Shown here: in pieces, positions 19,555 through 28,712 of the stretch
How positions within the stretch are numbered: position 1 is the stretch's first letter
Layout: every line of letters begins with the position of its first letter
Assembly: GCA_900472295.1 (NCBI GenBank)
Contig: UCIA01000002.1
Coordinates: 372,001-436,000, forward strand
Length of the DNA stretch: 64,000 bases
Direction of reading: 5' to 3'
From: Hyphomicrobiales bacterium
Lineage (GTDB): Bacteria > Pseudomonadota > Alphaproteobacteria > Rhizobiales > Rhizobiaceae
Notes under the pieces: model-generated
What the model was told of the DNA's origin: nothing
Databases searched by the model: none
The model's input: the letters and a program-made list of their open reading frames with translations, nothing else
Made by a program: the position numbers and the translations under genes

Positions 19555-20019
19555 ATGACATTCCGAAAGGCGCTTGCCGGTGATCTCGACGCAGTGGTCT
19601 CGCTGACGCAAGCCGCCTATGAGCACTACACGCCCCTGCTCGGTGCCCCGCCGATGCCGGTCACCGAGGACTATGCACCGCGCATCGAACGCGGCGAGGT
19701 CTGGCTCTTGGAGAGCGGAGCGGAACTCGCCGGACTGATCGTCGTCGAGCGGCATCCGGATCATGCGATGATTTTCAGCGTCGCCGTCTCCCCCGCTTTT
19801 CAGGGCAGGAAACTCGGCACCGCGCTGCTCGACTTTGCCGAGGAACAGGCGCGGTCTTGGGGTCTGCCGGAGGTTCGGCTCTATACCAATTCGCGTATGG
19901 AGCGGAACATTGCGATCTACACGGCCTATGGTTTCAATGAAACCGGCCGCCGGGCCAATCCCCATCGGCCGGGATGGACGGTGGTCGACATGGCCAAGCC
20001 GGTCGGCAAAATAGCCTGA
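19555..20019 (+). CDS. GNAT-family N-acetyltransferase
   Basis: 154 residues. The acetyl-CoA-binding core is visible as IFSVAVSPAFQGRKLGTALLDFAEEQA (motif A with the Q/RxxGxG/A loop, here QGRKLGT), then EVRLYTNSRMERNIAIYTAYGFNETGRR. The substrate cannot be told. A GGAG ribosome site precedes the ATG; it lies 34 bases after uvrA and could be read with it. Confidence 0.9.
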   Translation: MTFRKALAGDLDAVVSLTQAAYEHYTPLLGAPPMPVTEDYAPRIERGEVWLLESGAELAGLIVVERHPDHAMIFSVAVSPAFQGRKLGTALLDFAEEQARSWGLPEVRLYTNSRMERNIAIYTAYGFNETGRRANPHRPGWTVVDMAKPVGKIA

Positions 20020-20045
20020 CCGCATTTTTTAGAACTGGGAGGAAG

Positions 20046-20852
20046 ATGATGACCAGCCAAGGAACAATCCGCTCAGGCATGGGCGGCTGGACTTTCGAAC
20101 CCTGGGATACGTCCTTCTATCCGGACAAGCTGTCCAAGGCCAAACAGCTGAACTACGCCACCCGCCAGGTGCCCAGCATCGAGGTCAACGGCACCTACTA
20201 TTCCAGCTTCAAGGAGCCGACCTTCATCAAATGGGCCAGCGAAGCGCCGGACGGTTTCGTCTATTCGCTGAAAGGCAATCGCTTCGTCACCAACCGGCGC
20301 GTGCTGGGCGAAGCCGGCGAGTCCATGACGCGCTTCCTCAGCTCCGGCGTTGCCGCGCTCGGCGAGAAGCTCGGCCCGATCCTGTGGCAGTTCGCGCCGA
20401 CGAAAAAGTTCGATGCCGACGATTTCGAAGCCTTCCTGAAATTGCTCCCGGAAAAGCAGGACGGGGTGGCGCTGCGCCATGCGCTCGAGGTGCGCAACGA
20501 CAGTTTCATCGTGCCGGAATTTGCGGCACTTGCGCGCAAGTACAAGGCGGCGATCGTCTATGCCGACCACGCCAAATATCCTGACATCGCCGACATCACC
20601 GGCGACTTCATCTATGCGCGGCTGCAGACCGGCTCGGACGACAACCCCGACTGCTACACGCCGAAGGGGCTCGACGAATGGGCGGCGCGGGTCAAAACCT
20701 GGGCGCAAGGCAAGCAGCCGGCCGATCTGCGGCGCGCCGACCCGGCTTATGACGTGCCGGTCAAGCCGCGCGACGTGTTCGTCTACTTCATCACCGAGGG
20801 CAAGGTGCGCGCGCCGTTCGGCGCCATGGCGCTGATGAAGCGGGTGAGCTAG
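20046..20852 (+). CDS. DUF72 domain protein
   Basis: 268 residues from the ATG at 20046, with GGGAGG just upstream. The TIM-barrel DUF72 pattern is clear: IRSGMGGWTFEPWDTSFYPDKL at the N-terminus, VEVNGTYYSSF-type block, FVYSLKGNRFVTN, LGPILWQFAP, HALEVRNDSF and the C-terminal VFVYFITEGKVRAP. DUF72 proteins are widespread but uncharacterised; a nuclease or phosphohydrolase role has been guessed from the fold. Confidence 0.92.
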   Translation: MMTSQGTIRSGMGGWTFEPWDTSFYPDKLSKAKQLNYATRQVPSIEVNGTYYSSFKEPTFIKWASEAPDGFVYSLKGNRFVTNRRVLGEAGESMTRFLSSGVAALGEKLGPILWQFAPTKKFDADDFEAFLKLLPEKQDGVALRHALEVRNDSFIVPEFAALARKYKAAIVYADHAKYPDIADITGDFIYARLQTGSDDNPDCYTPKGLDEWAARVKTWAQGKQPADLRRADPAYDVPVKPRDVFVYFITEGKVRAPFGAMALMKRVS

Positions 20853-20860
20853 ACCGCTAA

Positions 20861-20895
20861 AGTGGTTCGCCATTTCGCGGCAATGGCGGACCGCT
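20861..20895 (+). terminator. Imperfect hairpin after the DUF72 gene
   Basis: AGTGGTTCGCCATT pairs with AATGGCGGACCGCT (14 bp, two mismatches) around a seven-base loop, nine bases after the stop. There is no T-run, so termination may be weak or factor-assisted. Confidence 0.45.
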
Positions 20896-21082
20896 CCAGG
20901 TCGCTGGCTTGACGCGATTCCGGACGTCTGGGCGCGACCAAGTGTTTCAACCCAGAATTGTTCTAAATCAATCGAAACATGGTATCTTCCTTGCCATCGT
21001 AACCTTATCGATACCTCCTTGCTGCATGAATCCGGTCCGGCCCGGTCGCAAGAGACAGGCCGCTGCGGGCAAGGACGAGGGC

Positions 21083-22228
21083 ATGTCGCTCGACTACAGT
21101 TCCCTTCTGTTGGCTGTCGGGTTTTCGGCCGCTTGCCTCGGCCTGACTTTGTTCGGCATCTGGCTGACCGCGCGCTCGGAAAAATTCCTGCTGACATGGG
21201 CGGTCAGCGTGCTTTTCATTGTCGTCGATGTCTTCGCCTACCAGGCCTATATCGACACGCCTGGACGGCTGCTCGGCCTCGCCACCTTCACCTTCCTGCT
21301 GCTCGGCTTCGCGACCATGCTGGGTGCTGCCCATCAGTTCACAACCGGGAATTCGCCGCTGCCGCACATTGCCGTCGGCGCCGGAATCTCGCTGGCCATC
21401 GCCCTGCCGCCGATGGCGCTCGGCTATGACGGGTTGGGCTTCATGCTGGAGAATTTCCTTGCCGCGCTGCTTCTGTTTGCGACGGCCTATGAATACTGGA
21501 AGGGCCGCACCGAATTCCCGGCGCCGATCCTCGGCATTGCCGGACTCTACACGGCCACCGGAATCTCCTTCGTGCTGTGCTCCGGAGTGCTCGCCTGGGA
21601 TGGCAGGCTTGTGCTCGGCCATGCGCCGAGCAACTGGGCCGAGGATCTCAGCCTGATCGTCGTCATCGCCTGCATGACCGGCATCGGCGCGCTGTCGCTG
21701 GCGCTCAACCAGGGGCGCCTGGCGCAGCATCATCGCCGCGAAGCGCTGACCGATCCTCTGACCGGACTGCTCAACCGACGCGCTTTGTTCGACCTGCATG
21801 GCAAAACACCGGTCAGGGCCTTCACCGCTGTGATCGTGTTCGATCTCGACGGCTTCAAGGCCATCAATGACGAGTTCGGCCATGCCACGGGCGACGAGGT
21901 GCTGAAGCTGTTCGCCAAGGATTTGACCGCCAATCTCCAGCCGGGCGATGTCGCCGCGCGCATGGGCGGAGAGGAATTCGCGCTGGTCGTCGATCGCACC
22001 TTGCCCGAGAAAGTGGAATTCATAGCCGAGCGCATCCGGGCCAGTTTTGCCACGCGACGGATCGATACCGAGACCCGGCTGCTCGCCTGCACGGTCAGCG
22101 CCGGCTATGCCTTCGGCAGCGAAGGCGGCACCAAATTCGACAAGGTGCTCAGCGCCGCCGACAAGGCGCTCTACGGCGCCAAGCGCGGCGGCCGCAATCG
22201 GGTGCTCGCCTTCCGGCGCGCCGGTTAG
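21083..22228 (+). CDS. Membrane GGDEF-domain diguanylate cyclase
   Basis: 381 residues from the ATG at 21083 (GACGAGGGC ribosome site); a longer frame from 20909 has no clear start signal. About six membrane helices lie in residues 1-205. The catalytic domain follows: LTDPLTGLLNRRAL, VFDLDGFKAINDEFGHATGDEVL, then RMGGEEFALV. The active-site GGEEF is intact, so it should make cyclic di-GMP from GTP. The inhibitory RxxD site is not conserved (QPGD), so product feedback may be missing. Confidence 0.92.
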   Translation: MSLDYSSLLLAVGFSAACLGLTLFGIWLTARSEKFLLTWAVSVLFIVVDVFAYQAYIDTPGRLLGLATFTFLLLGFATMLGAAHQFTTGNSPLPHIAVGAGISLAIALPPMALGYDGLGFMLENFLAALLLFATAYEYWKGRTEFPAPILGIAGLYTATGISFVLCSGVLAWDGRLVLGHAPSNWAEDLSLIVVIACMTGIGALSLALNQGRLAQHHRREALTDPLTGLLNRRALFDLHGKTPVRAFTAVIVFDLDGFKAINDEFGHATGDEVLKLFAKDLTANLQPGDVAARMGGEEFALVVDRTLPEKVEFIAERIRASFATRRIDTETRLLACTVSAGYAFGSEGGTKFDKVLSAADKALYGAKRGGRNRVLAFRRAG

Positions 22229-22235
22229 CTGTGCC

Positions 22236-22358
22236 GATATTCAGGTGATGCCGGCCTCCAAATGGCGGCTTCCTGCGCTTCCGGTGCTCACGTACTTTAG
22301 TACGCTCCGCTCCGGTTCTCGGTAGCCACCATTTTCGGCACGGCCTGACCTGAATCTC
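22236..22358. repeat. About 120-base imperfect palindrome
   Basis: Outer arms GATATTCAGG (22236-22245) and CCTGAATCTC (22349-22358) extend inward through a nearly continuous stem to GTAC-TTTA-GTAC at the centre (22292-22303). It begins eight bases after the GGDEF gene stop. The length and symmetry fit a mobile palindromic element rather than an ordinary terminator. Confidence 0.85.
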
Positions 22359-22381
22359 AACACATCCCGGGCCTGAACGGC

Positions 22382-22558
22382 TCAGGCCGCCAGGACGATC
22401 TCGTTGTAGGTATCGAGATCGACGTAGAAAACCTTGGTGATTTCGCCGATCAGCTCATCCTTCTCGTAGCCTTGCGAGCGAAGGATGTTGATGGCGGTGA
22501 TGATGTCGACGCGCTCTGTCAGCCGTCGTTTCTGGTGGTCCTCGACGAACCGCTCCAT
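22382..22558 (-). CDS. 58-residue hypothetical protein
   Basis: Open frame from ATG to TGA with low cysteine/proline content and mostly helix-forming residues (ERFVEDHQKRRLTERVDI, ILRSQGYEKDELIGEIT). There is a Cys-free, charged, soluble layout typical of small cytoplasmic regulators. A CCAGGAGAC ribosome site lies just upstream. I do not recognise the family. Codon use looks like a real gene (G/C at third positions). Confidence 0.7.
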   Translation of the reverse strand: MERFVEDHQKRRLTERVDIITAINILRSQGYEKDELIGEITKVFYVDLDTYNEIVLAA

Positions 22559-22932
22559 AGCCTTAGTCTCCTGGCAAGATTATCTGGACGCATTGACCGA
22601 CAATCAGAACTGCGAGGGAAAGCTAGAGAGGCTTGCTTGCGTGGAACTTGCAGGCTGAGCCAGCGCATTCCCTCGATCTGCTACAGAACCAGACTGATAC
22701 GGAAGCGGCCGACTCACTGAGGCCTGACAAAGATTAGCATGCAGTATTGCGGGTGCCAGTGTTGAGTATGGCGCTGCTGACGAAAGTCAGGCGCAGGGGC
22801 GCGGGCCTTCGCGACTTCGTTATCCTTGGGCGTAGCTCCGCGAAGCGGGGCGAAGAACCCAGGGATGACGAAGCGCTATGAGCAATCAGCTAATATTCAA
22901 CGTACGCGATGCGTGCAGCCGTTCGACCTGCG
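22559..22932. other. Gene-free stretch between the 58-residue gene and urtE
   Basis: About 370 bases with no supported gene. It holds the palindrome at 22812-22875. The remainder has no recognisable RNA gene, and no good terminator was seen for the urt operon. Confidence 0.6.
22812..22875. repeat. Palindromic repeat with TTATCCTTGGG arms
   Basis: CGACTTCGTTATCCTTGGG (22812-22830) pairs with CCCAGGGATGACGAAGCG (22858-22875); a smaller inverted pair (GCTCCGCG and CGGGGC) lies inside. The form is that of a rhizobial intergenic palindrome. It sits just past the 3' end of the urt operon. Confidence 0.75.
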
Positions 22933-23628
22933 CTACACCGTCAGAAACTTTCTGACATCCGCCCGGTCGAGATCTTCCGCAGGGCCGGTGTGGACGATCT
23001 GGCCGCGGTCCATGATGTTGACCTCGTCGGCGAGCTCGCGGCAGAAATCGAGATATTGCTCGACCAGCAGCACGGCGATGCCGGCCTGATCGCGCAGATA
23101 GCGGATGGCGCGGCCGATATCCTTGATGATCGAGGGCTGGATGCCTTCCGTAGGCTCGTCCAGCACCAGCAGTTTCGGCCGCATCACCAGTGCCCGCCCG
23201 ATGGCCAGTTGCTGCTGCTGGCCGCCGGAGAGGTCGCCGCCACGGCGTCCCAGCATCTGCTTCAGCACCGGAAACAGTTCGAAGACATGGCCCGGCACGT
23301 TGCGGTCGGCGCGCTTCAAGGGCGCAAAGCCGGACTCCAGGTTTTCGCGTACCGTCAGCAGCGGAAATATCTCCCTGCCCTGCGGTACGAATGCGATGCC
23401 CGACCGGGCGCGATCATACGCCGCGCTCCGGTCGAGCGCCTTCCCCTCGAAGGCAACACTTCCGCTCGTCAGCCGGTGGTGGCCGACGATCGATCTCATC
23501 AAACTGGTCTTGCCGACGCCGTTGCGGCCGAGCACACAAGTGATCTTGCCCGCGCCCGCTTTCAGCGACACGCCGCGCAGCGCCTGGGCGGCGCCGTAAT
23601 GGAGCGTGGCATTGGAAACTTCGAGCAT
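22933..23628 (-). CDS. urtE: Urea ABC transporter ATP-binding protein UrtE
   Basis: 231 residues. LivF-type ATPase: Walker A LGRNGVGKTS, signature LSGGQQQQLAIGRAL, Walker B LLVLDEPTEGIQ. The phrase DEPTEGIQPSIIKDIGRAI is typical for UrtE rather than branched-chain amino acid LivF. Last gene of the leftward urtABCDE operon; energises urea import with UrtD. Confidence 0.95.
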   Translation of the reverse strand: MLEVSNATLHYGAAQALRGVSLKAGAGKITCVLGRNGVGKTSLMRSIVGHHRLTSGSVAFEGKALDRSAAYDRARSGIAFVPQGREIFPLLTVRENLESGFAPLKRADRNVPGHVFELFPVLKQMLGRRGGDLSGGQQQQLAIGRALVMRPKLLVLDEPTEGIQPSIIKDIGRAIRYLRDQAGIAVLLVEQYLDFCRELADEVNIMDRGQIVHTGPAEDLDRADVRKFLTV

Positions 23629-23697
23629 GTCAGCGCCTTCTCCAGAAGCGAAGGAACGACAGCTCGAAGCGATGGAATTGCACCCGCCACACCATGC

Positions 23698-24444
23698 TCA
23701 TCTCCCCAGATAGACTTCGACGACGCGTTCGTCGGCCGAGACGAAATCGAGCGAACCTTCCGACAGCACCGAGCCCTCATGCAGGCAAGTGACCTTGACG
23801 CCGAGCTCGCGCACGAAATGCATGTCGTGCTCGACCACAATGACCGAATGGTCGCGCGCAATATCCTTGAGCAGCCGCGCCGTCTCCTCGGTCTCCGCGT
23901 CGGTCATCCCAGCGACCGGCTCGTCGACCAAAAGCAGCTTCGGGTCCTGTGCCAGCAACATGCCGATCTCCAGCCATTGTTTCTGGCCATGGCTGAGATT
24001 GGCCGCCAGATCGTTGCGCTTGTCGCCCAGCCGAATGACGCCGAGAATGTCGTCGATCTGTCTGGCTTCGGCCGCCGAACGGCGATGGAACAGCGCCGGG
24101 AAGATCGAGCGAGGCCCCTTCAGCGCCAGCATCAGATTGTCCTCGACGCTGTGGCTTTCGAAGACGGTCGGCTTCTGGAATTTTCGCCCGATGCCCATCA
24201 TGGCGATCTCGGCCTCGTCGTGCCGGGTGAGATCGACCTCGCCGTCGAAGAACACCTCGCCCGCGTCGGGCCGCGTCTTGCCGGTGACGATGTCCATCAT
24301 CGTCGTCTTGCCGGCGCCGTTGGGGCCGATGATCGCCCGCATCTCACCCTTGTCGAGCACCAGCGAGAGATTGTTGATGGCGCGAAAACCGTCGAAGGAG
24401 ACCGAGACGCCGTCGAGATAAAGGATGGTGTTGGACTTCGACAT
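23698..24444 (-). CDS. urtD: Urea ABC transporter ATP-binding protein UrtD
   Basis: 248 residues from the ATG at 24444; the open frame extends further upstream into urtC and is ignored. LivG-type ATPase: GPNGAGKTTMMDIVTGKTRPDAGEV Walker A region, LSHGQKQWLEIGMLL signature, LLLVDEPVAGM Walker B. The LSHGQKQWLEIG variant is characteristic of UrtD. Five bases separate it from urtC. Confidence 0.95.
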   Translation of the reverse strand: MSKSNTILYLDGVSVSFDGFRAINNLSLVLDKGEMRAIIGPNGAGKTTMMDIVTGKTRPDAGEVFFDGEVDLTRHDEAEIAMMGIGRKFQKPTVFESHSVEDNLMLALKGPRSIFPALFHRRSAAEARQIDDILGVIRLGDKRNDLAANLSHGQKQWLEIGMLLAQDPKLLLVDEPVAGMTDAETEETARLLKDIARDHSVIVVEHDMHFVRELGVKVTCLHEGSVLSEGSLDFVSADERVVEVYLGR

Positions 24445-24448
24445 CGCC

Positions 24449-25681
24449 CTACTCCGCCGGCTGCGGTTCGGGGCCGGACGCGGACCAGGCGCCGGGCGTT
24501 GTCGCCGCGCTGCGCACGGTCTTCGGTGTCGGGGGGACATCGTCATCGGTGCCGGCCTCCTCGGCAATTGCGGCGGCGCGCATTGCCTTGGCGTTGCCGC
24601 GCCAGCTGTCCCACATGCCGACGATGCCCTTGGGCAGGAACAGCGTGACGGCAACGAACAGTCCGCCGAGCGCAAACAGCCAGAATTCCGGCAGCAGGCC
24701 GGTGAACCAGGATTTACCGGCGTTGACCAGCAAAGCGCCGACGATCGGGCCGACAATGGTGCCGCGTCCGCCGACGGCCGCCCAGATCACCACTTCGATC
24801 GAGTTGGACGGCTCGAATTCGCCGGGATTGATGATGCCGACCTGCGGCACATATAGCGCGCCGGCAATGCCGGCCATGACAGCCGAGACGGTGAAGGCGA
24901 ACAGTTTCACATTCTCCGCCCGCCAGCCCAAGAAGCGCGTGCGGCTTTCGGCGTCGCGCACGGCCATCAGAAGCTTGCCGTATTTGGAGCCGACGATCGC
25001 CCAGGTGACGAACACGGCGAGCGCCAGCATCACCGCGCTGGCCGCAAACAGGGCCGAGCGGGTGGCGTCGGCCTGGACGTTGAAGCCCAGAATATCCTTG
25101 AAATCGGTCAGGCCGTTATTGCCGCCGAAACCCATGTCGTTGCGGAAGAAGGCGAGCAGCAGCGCGTACGTCATCGCCTGGGTGATGATCGAGAGATAGA
25201 CGCCGGTGACGCGGCTGCGGAAGGCGAACCAGCCGAAGACGAAGGCGAGCAGGCCGGGCACGGCCAGCACCATGATGGCGGCGAACCAGAAATGGTCGAA
25301 GCCATACCAGAACCACGGCAATTCCTTGTAGTTCAGGAACACCATGAAGTCGGGCAGGACCGGATTGCCGTAGACGCCGCGCGAGCCGATCTGGCGCATC
25401 AGATACATGCCCATCGCATAGCCGCCGAGCGCGAAGAAGGCACCATGGCCGAGCGAGAGGATGCCGCAATAGCCCCAGACAAGGTCCAGCGCCAAGGCGA
25501 GCAGCGCGTAGCAGAGATATTTGCCGGTAAGCGCAACGATATAGGGCGGGATGTAGAAGGCGCTGGTCGGCGAAACGGCCAGGTTGAGCAGCGGCACGAC
25601 GACGGCCACCGCTAGAAGGATGAAGATGGTGATGGCGATGCGGCGGTCCGCACCTGCGGCGAAGAAGTGTCCGGTGATCAT
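24449..25681 (-). CDS. urtC: Urea ABC transporter permease UrtC
   Basis: 410 residues, starting at the ATG at 25681 that overlaps the urtB stop (ATGA). LivM-type permease with about ten membrane segments; motifs LVWGYCGILSLGHGAFFALGGYAMG, LSIITQAMTYALLLAFFRNDMGFGGNNGLTDFK and GGRGTIVGPIVGALLVN. The asparagine-rich NDMGFGGNNGLTDFK is characteristic of UrtC. The C-terminal tail (about 50 residues) is hydrophilic, rich in Pro, Thr and acidic residues. Confidence 0.95.
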   Translation of the reverse strand: MITGHFFAAGADRRIAITIFILLAVAVVVPLLNLAVSPTSAFYIPPYIVALTGKYLCYALLALALDLVWGYCGILSLGHGAFFALGGYAMGMYLMRQIGSRGVYGNPVLPDFMVFLNYKELPWFWYGFDHFWFAAIMVLAVPGLLAFVFGWFAFRSRVTGVYLSIITQAMTYALLLAFFRNDMGFGGNNGLTDFKDILGFNVQADATRSALFAASAVMLALAVFVTWAIVGSKYGKLLMAVRDAESRTRFLGWRAENVKLFAFTVSAVMAGIAGALYVPQVGIINPGEFEPSNSIEVVIWAAVGGRGTIVGPIVGALLVNAGKSWFTGLLPEFWLFALGGLFVAVTLFLPKGIVGMWDSWRGNAKAMRAAAIAEEAGTDDDVPPTPKTVRSAATTPGAWSASGPEPQPAE

Positions 25682-27294
25682 GCTTCCACCGCCCTGCCCT
25701 TGAGCGCGAACAGGCCGCGCGGGCGTTTCTGGATGAACAGGATGATGAGGACGAGCACGACGATCTTGCCGAGCACGGCGCCGGCATAGGGCTCCAGAAC
25801 CTTGTTGACGATGCCGAGCGAGAAGGCGCCGACCAGCGTACCCCAGAGATTGCCGACGCCGCCGAACACCACGACCATGAAACTGTCGATGATGTAGCCG
25901 CGGCCGAGATTGGGCGAGACATTGTCGATCTGGCTGAGTGCGACGCCGGCGATGCCGGCAATACCGGAGCCCAGTGCAAAGGTCAGCGCGTCGACCCATG
26001 GCGTGCGGATGCCCATCGAGGCCGCCATGCGGCGGTTGGCGGTGACGGCGCGCATCTGCAGGCCCCAGGGCGTGCGCTTCATGACGTAGAGCAGCAGGCC
26101 GAAGACGGTGAGCGCGAAGACCAGGATCCACAGCCGGTTCCAGGTGACGGCAAGCTGGCCGACATCGAACGAGCCCGACATCCAGGAGGGATTGCCGACC
26201 TCCTGGTTGGTCGGCCCGAAGATCGAGCGCACCGCCTGCTGCAGGACCAGCGAGACGCCCCATGTCGCCAGCAGCGTTTCCAGCGGCCGGCCGTAGAGGA
26301 AGCGGATGACGCCGCGCTCGATGATCAGGCCGACGGACGCGGCGACCAGGAAGGCCAGCGGCAGCGCGATGACCAGCGACCAGTCGAACAGGCCGGGAAA
26401 TGAGGTGCGGATCACCTGCTGGACGACGAAGGTGGTGTAGGCGCCGAGCATCACCATCTCGCCATGCGCCATGTTGATGACACCCATGACGCCGAAGGTG
26501 ATGGCAAGGCCGATGGCCGCGAGCAGCAGCACCGAGCCCAGCGATATGCCGTACCAGATGTTCTGCCCGGCATCCCACAACGCCAGCGTCGAATTGATGT
26601 TGGCAATCGCGGCCGTCGCCGCGTCCTTGACCGCGCCTTGCGCATTGGCCTCGACCGAGGTGAGCAGCGACAGCGCATCGCGGTCACCTCGTGCGCCGAT
26701 CAGCGCGATGGCAGCGAGCTTGTCGGCCTCGGGCTTGTCGGAGACCAGCACCGATGCCGCGCGCGCCTGCTCGAACAGCGCCTTGACCTTGGCGTCGGTC
26801 TCGGCGGCGATGGCCGCGTCGAGTGGTTCGATGTTGGCGGCATCGGGCGTCTTGAACATGGTGTCGGCGGCGGCGATGCGGACGGCCGGATCTTTGGCGC
26901 GCAGCGTCAGCGTGCCCAGCGCATCGCGGATGACGCGGCGCAGTGTGTTGTTGACCTTGATCTTGGTGATGTCGGCCTTGGCGGCGTCGCCGGCTTTCTC
27001 GCCGCTCAGCGGGTCGAGCAGCGTGACGCTGTCGCCGGCCTCATTGCCGACGAAGACGGCTGAATCGGCTTCGCGGATGTAAAGATTGCCTTCGGCAAGT
27101 GCGCCAAGCGGCCGTTCAACCAGCGGATCGCCGGTGGCGGCGAGTTCACGCACCACGGCCTCGGTGGCGGCAAAGCCGGTACCCGTGGCGAATTTGGCGA
27201 CGATGGCGCGCAGATCGGCTTCGGCTGCGTTCGACGGCAACAGGCTTGCCACCAGGAACACCAGCATGAGGCCGAGAGTGCGCAACAGGATCAT
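25678..27294 (-). CDS. urtB: Urea ABC transporter permease UrtB
   Basis: 538 residues from the ATG at 27294. It starts with a signal peptide (LMLVFLVASLLPSNA) and a periplasmic domain of about 200 residues (ADLRAIVAKFATG, ITKIKVNNTLRRVIRDALGTLTL, LGTL-type repeats), then about eight membrane helices in LivH order (GLAITFGVMGVINMAHGEMVMLGAYTTFVVQ). The large exported N-domain sets UrtB apart from ordinary LivH. Pairs with UrtC. Confidence 0.96.
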   Translation of the reverse strand: MILLRTLGLMLVFLVASLLPSNAAEADLRAIVAKFATGTGFAATEAVVRELAATGDPLVERPLGALAEGNLYIREADSAVFVGNEAGDSVTLLDPLSGEKAGDAAKADITKIKVNNTLRRVIRDALGTLTLRAKDPAVRIAAADTMFKTPDAANIEPLDAAIAAETDAKVKALFEQARAASVLVSDKPEADKLAAIALIGARGDRDALSLLTSVEANAQGAVKDAATAAIANINSTLALWDAGQNIWYGISLGSVLLLAAIGLAITFGVMGVINMAHGEMVMLGAYTTFVVQQVIRTSFPGLFDWSLVIALPLAFLVAASVGLIIERGVIRFLYGRPLETLLATWGVSLVLQQAVRSIFGPTNQEVGNPSWMSGSFDVGQLAVTWNRLWILVFALTVFGLLLYVMKRTPWGLQMRAVTANRRMAASMGIRTPWVDALTFALGSGIAGIAGVALSQIDNVSPNLGRGYIIDSFMVVVFGGVGNLWGTLVGAFSLGIVNKVLEPYAGAVLGKIVVLVLIILFIQKRPRGLFALKGRAVEA

Positions 27295-27401
27295 CCGTTC
27301 AGATACTCTTCTGGGAAGCTTTGAGTTCGGCGTCCGGGCGGGCTGAAGCGCCCGGACGCCTTGCGGTCTCTGGCCTTGAAACCGGCCAGTCCCGGGAGGG
27401 A

Positions 27402-28712
27402 TCAGTTGGTGCCCTTGCCGCCGCACCTGCCGGTGGCGACGTTGAAGTTGCCGCAGGACAGAGGCGCGCGCCAATCCGAGATCAGGTCCTTGGAATCGGG
27501 CAGATAGTCGGACCATTCGTCGCCCATCACGAGGCCGGGTGTCTGCGACACGGTCTCGAACTGGCCGTCGGCCTGGATCTCGCCGATCAGCACCGGCTTG
27601 GTGATGTGATGGTTCGGCATCATCGTCGAATAGCCGCCGGTCAGGTTCGGCACCGACACGCCGACCATGGCGTCGATGACCTTGTCCGGATCGGTGGTGC
27701 CGGCCTTCTCGACCGCCTTCACCCACATGTTGAAGCCGATATAGTGGGCTTCCATCGGGTCGTTGGTGGTGCGCTTGTCGTTCTTGATGAACTTGTGCCA
27801 GTTGGCGATGAACTTCTTGTTTTCCGGCGTGTCGACGCTCTCGAAGTAGTTCCAGGCGGCGAGATGGCCGACCAGCGGCGCGGTGTCGAGACCGGCCAGT
27901 TCTTCCTCGCCAACCGAGAAGGCCATGACCGGGATGTCCTCGGCCTTGATGCCCTGGTTGCCGAGCTCCTTGTAGAAGGGCACGTTGGCGTCGCCATTGA
28001 CGGTCGAGACGACGGCGGTCTTCTTGCCGGCCGAACCGAACTTCTTGATCGCCGACACCTCGGTCTGCCAGTCGGAGAAGCCGAACGGCGTGTAGTTGAC
28101 CATGATGTCTTCGGCGGCGACGCCCTTGGCCTTCAGATAGGCCTCAAGGATCTTGTTGGTGGTGCGCGGATAGACATAGTCGGTGCCTTCCAGCACCCAG
28201 CGCTTCACCGAGCCGCCGTCTTCGCTCATGAGGTAATCGACGGCCGGAATGGCCTGCTGGTTCGGTGCGGCGCCTGTGTAGAACACGTTGCGCTCACTTT
28301 CCTCGCCCTCGTACTGGACGGGGTAGAACAGGATGTTGTCGAGTTCGGAAAACACCGGCAGCACCGATTTCCGCGACACCGAGGTCCAGCAGCCGAACAC
28401 GGCGGATACCTTGTCCTTGGAGATCAACTCGCGTGCCTTTTCGGCAAACAGCGGCCAGTTGGAGGCCGGATCGACGACGACGGCTTCGAGCTTCTTGCCG
28501 AGCAGGCCGCCCTTGGCGTTCTGCTCCTCAATGAGCATCAGCATGGCGTCCTTCAGCGTCGTTTCCGAAATCGCCATGGTCCCCGACAGCGAATGCAGAA
28601 TGCCGACCTTGATCGTGTCTTCGGCGGCCCTGGCGGGCGCGGACACGATAAGACCGGCAGCGACCACGCCGGCCGAAAACATTTTTGTTATTGTGGAAAA
28701 ATTGCCCCTCAT
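27402..28712 (-). CDS. urtA: Urea ABC transporter substrate-binding protein UrtA
   Basis: 436 residues from the ATG at 28712, chosen because it begins the signal peptide (ending APARAAE); a frame reaching 28787 has no ribosome site. Periplasmic type I binding protein: KVGILHSLSGTMAISET, NPLY-type VFGCWTSVSRKSVLP, and NILFYPVQYEGEE, all diagnostic of UrtA. First gene of the operon; the region upstream is A+T-rich and should carry its promoter. Confidence 0.96.
   Translation of the reverse strand: MRGNFSTITKMFSAGVVAAGLIVSAPARAAEDTIKVGILHSLSGTMAISETTLKDAMLMLIEEQNAKGGLLGKKLEAVVVDPASNWPLFAEKARELISKDKVSAVFGCWTSVSRKSVLPVFSELDNILFYPVQYEGEESERNVFYTGAAPNQQAIPAVDYLMSEDGGSVKRWVLEGTDYVYPRTTNKILEAYLKAKGVAAEDIMVNYTPFGFSDWQTEVSAIKKFGSAGKKTAVVSTVNGDANVPFYKELGNQGIKAEDIPVMAFSVGEEELAGLDTAPLVGHLAAWNYFESVDTPENKKFIANWHKFIKNDKRTTNDPMEAHYIGFNMWVKAVEKAGTTDPDKVIDAMVGVSVPNLTGGYSTMMPNHHITKPVLIGEIQADGQFETVSQTPGLVMGDEWSDYLPDSKDLISDWRAPLSCGNFNVATGRCGGKGTN

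Noticed and set aside
24449..26578. Single 709-codon frame spanning urtC and part of urtB
   Set aside because: Only the part from 25681 is UrtC; the remainder is an off-frame shadow of urtB.
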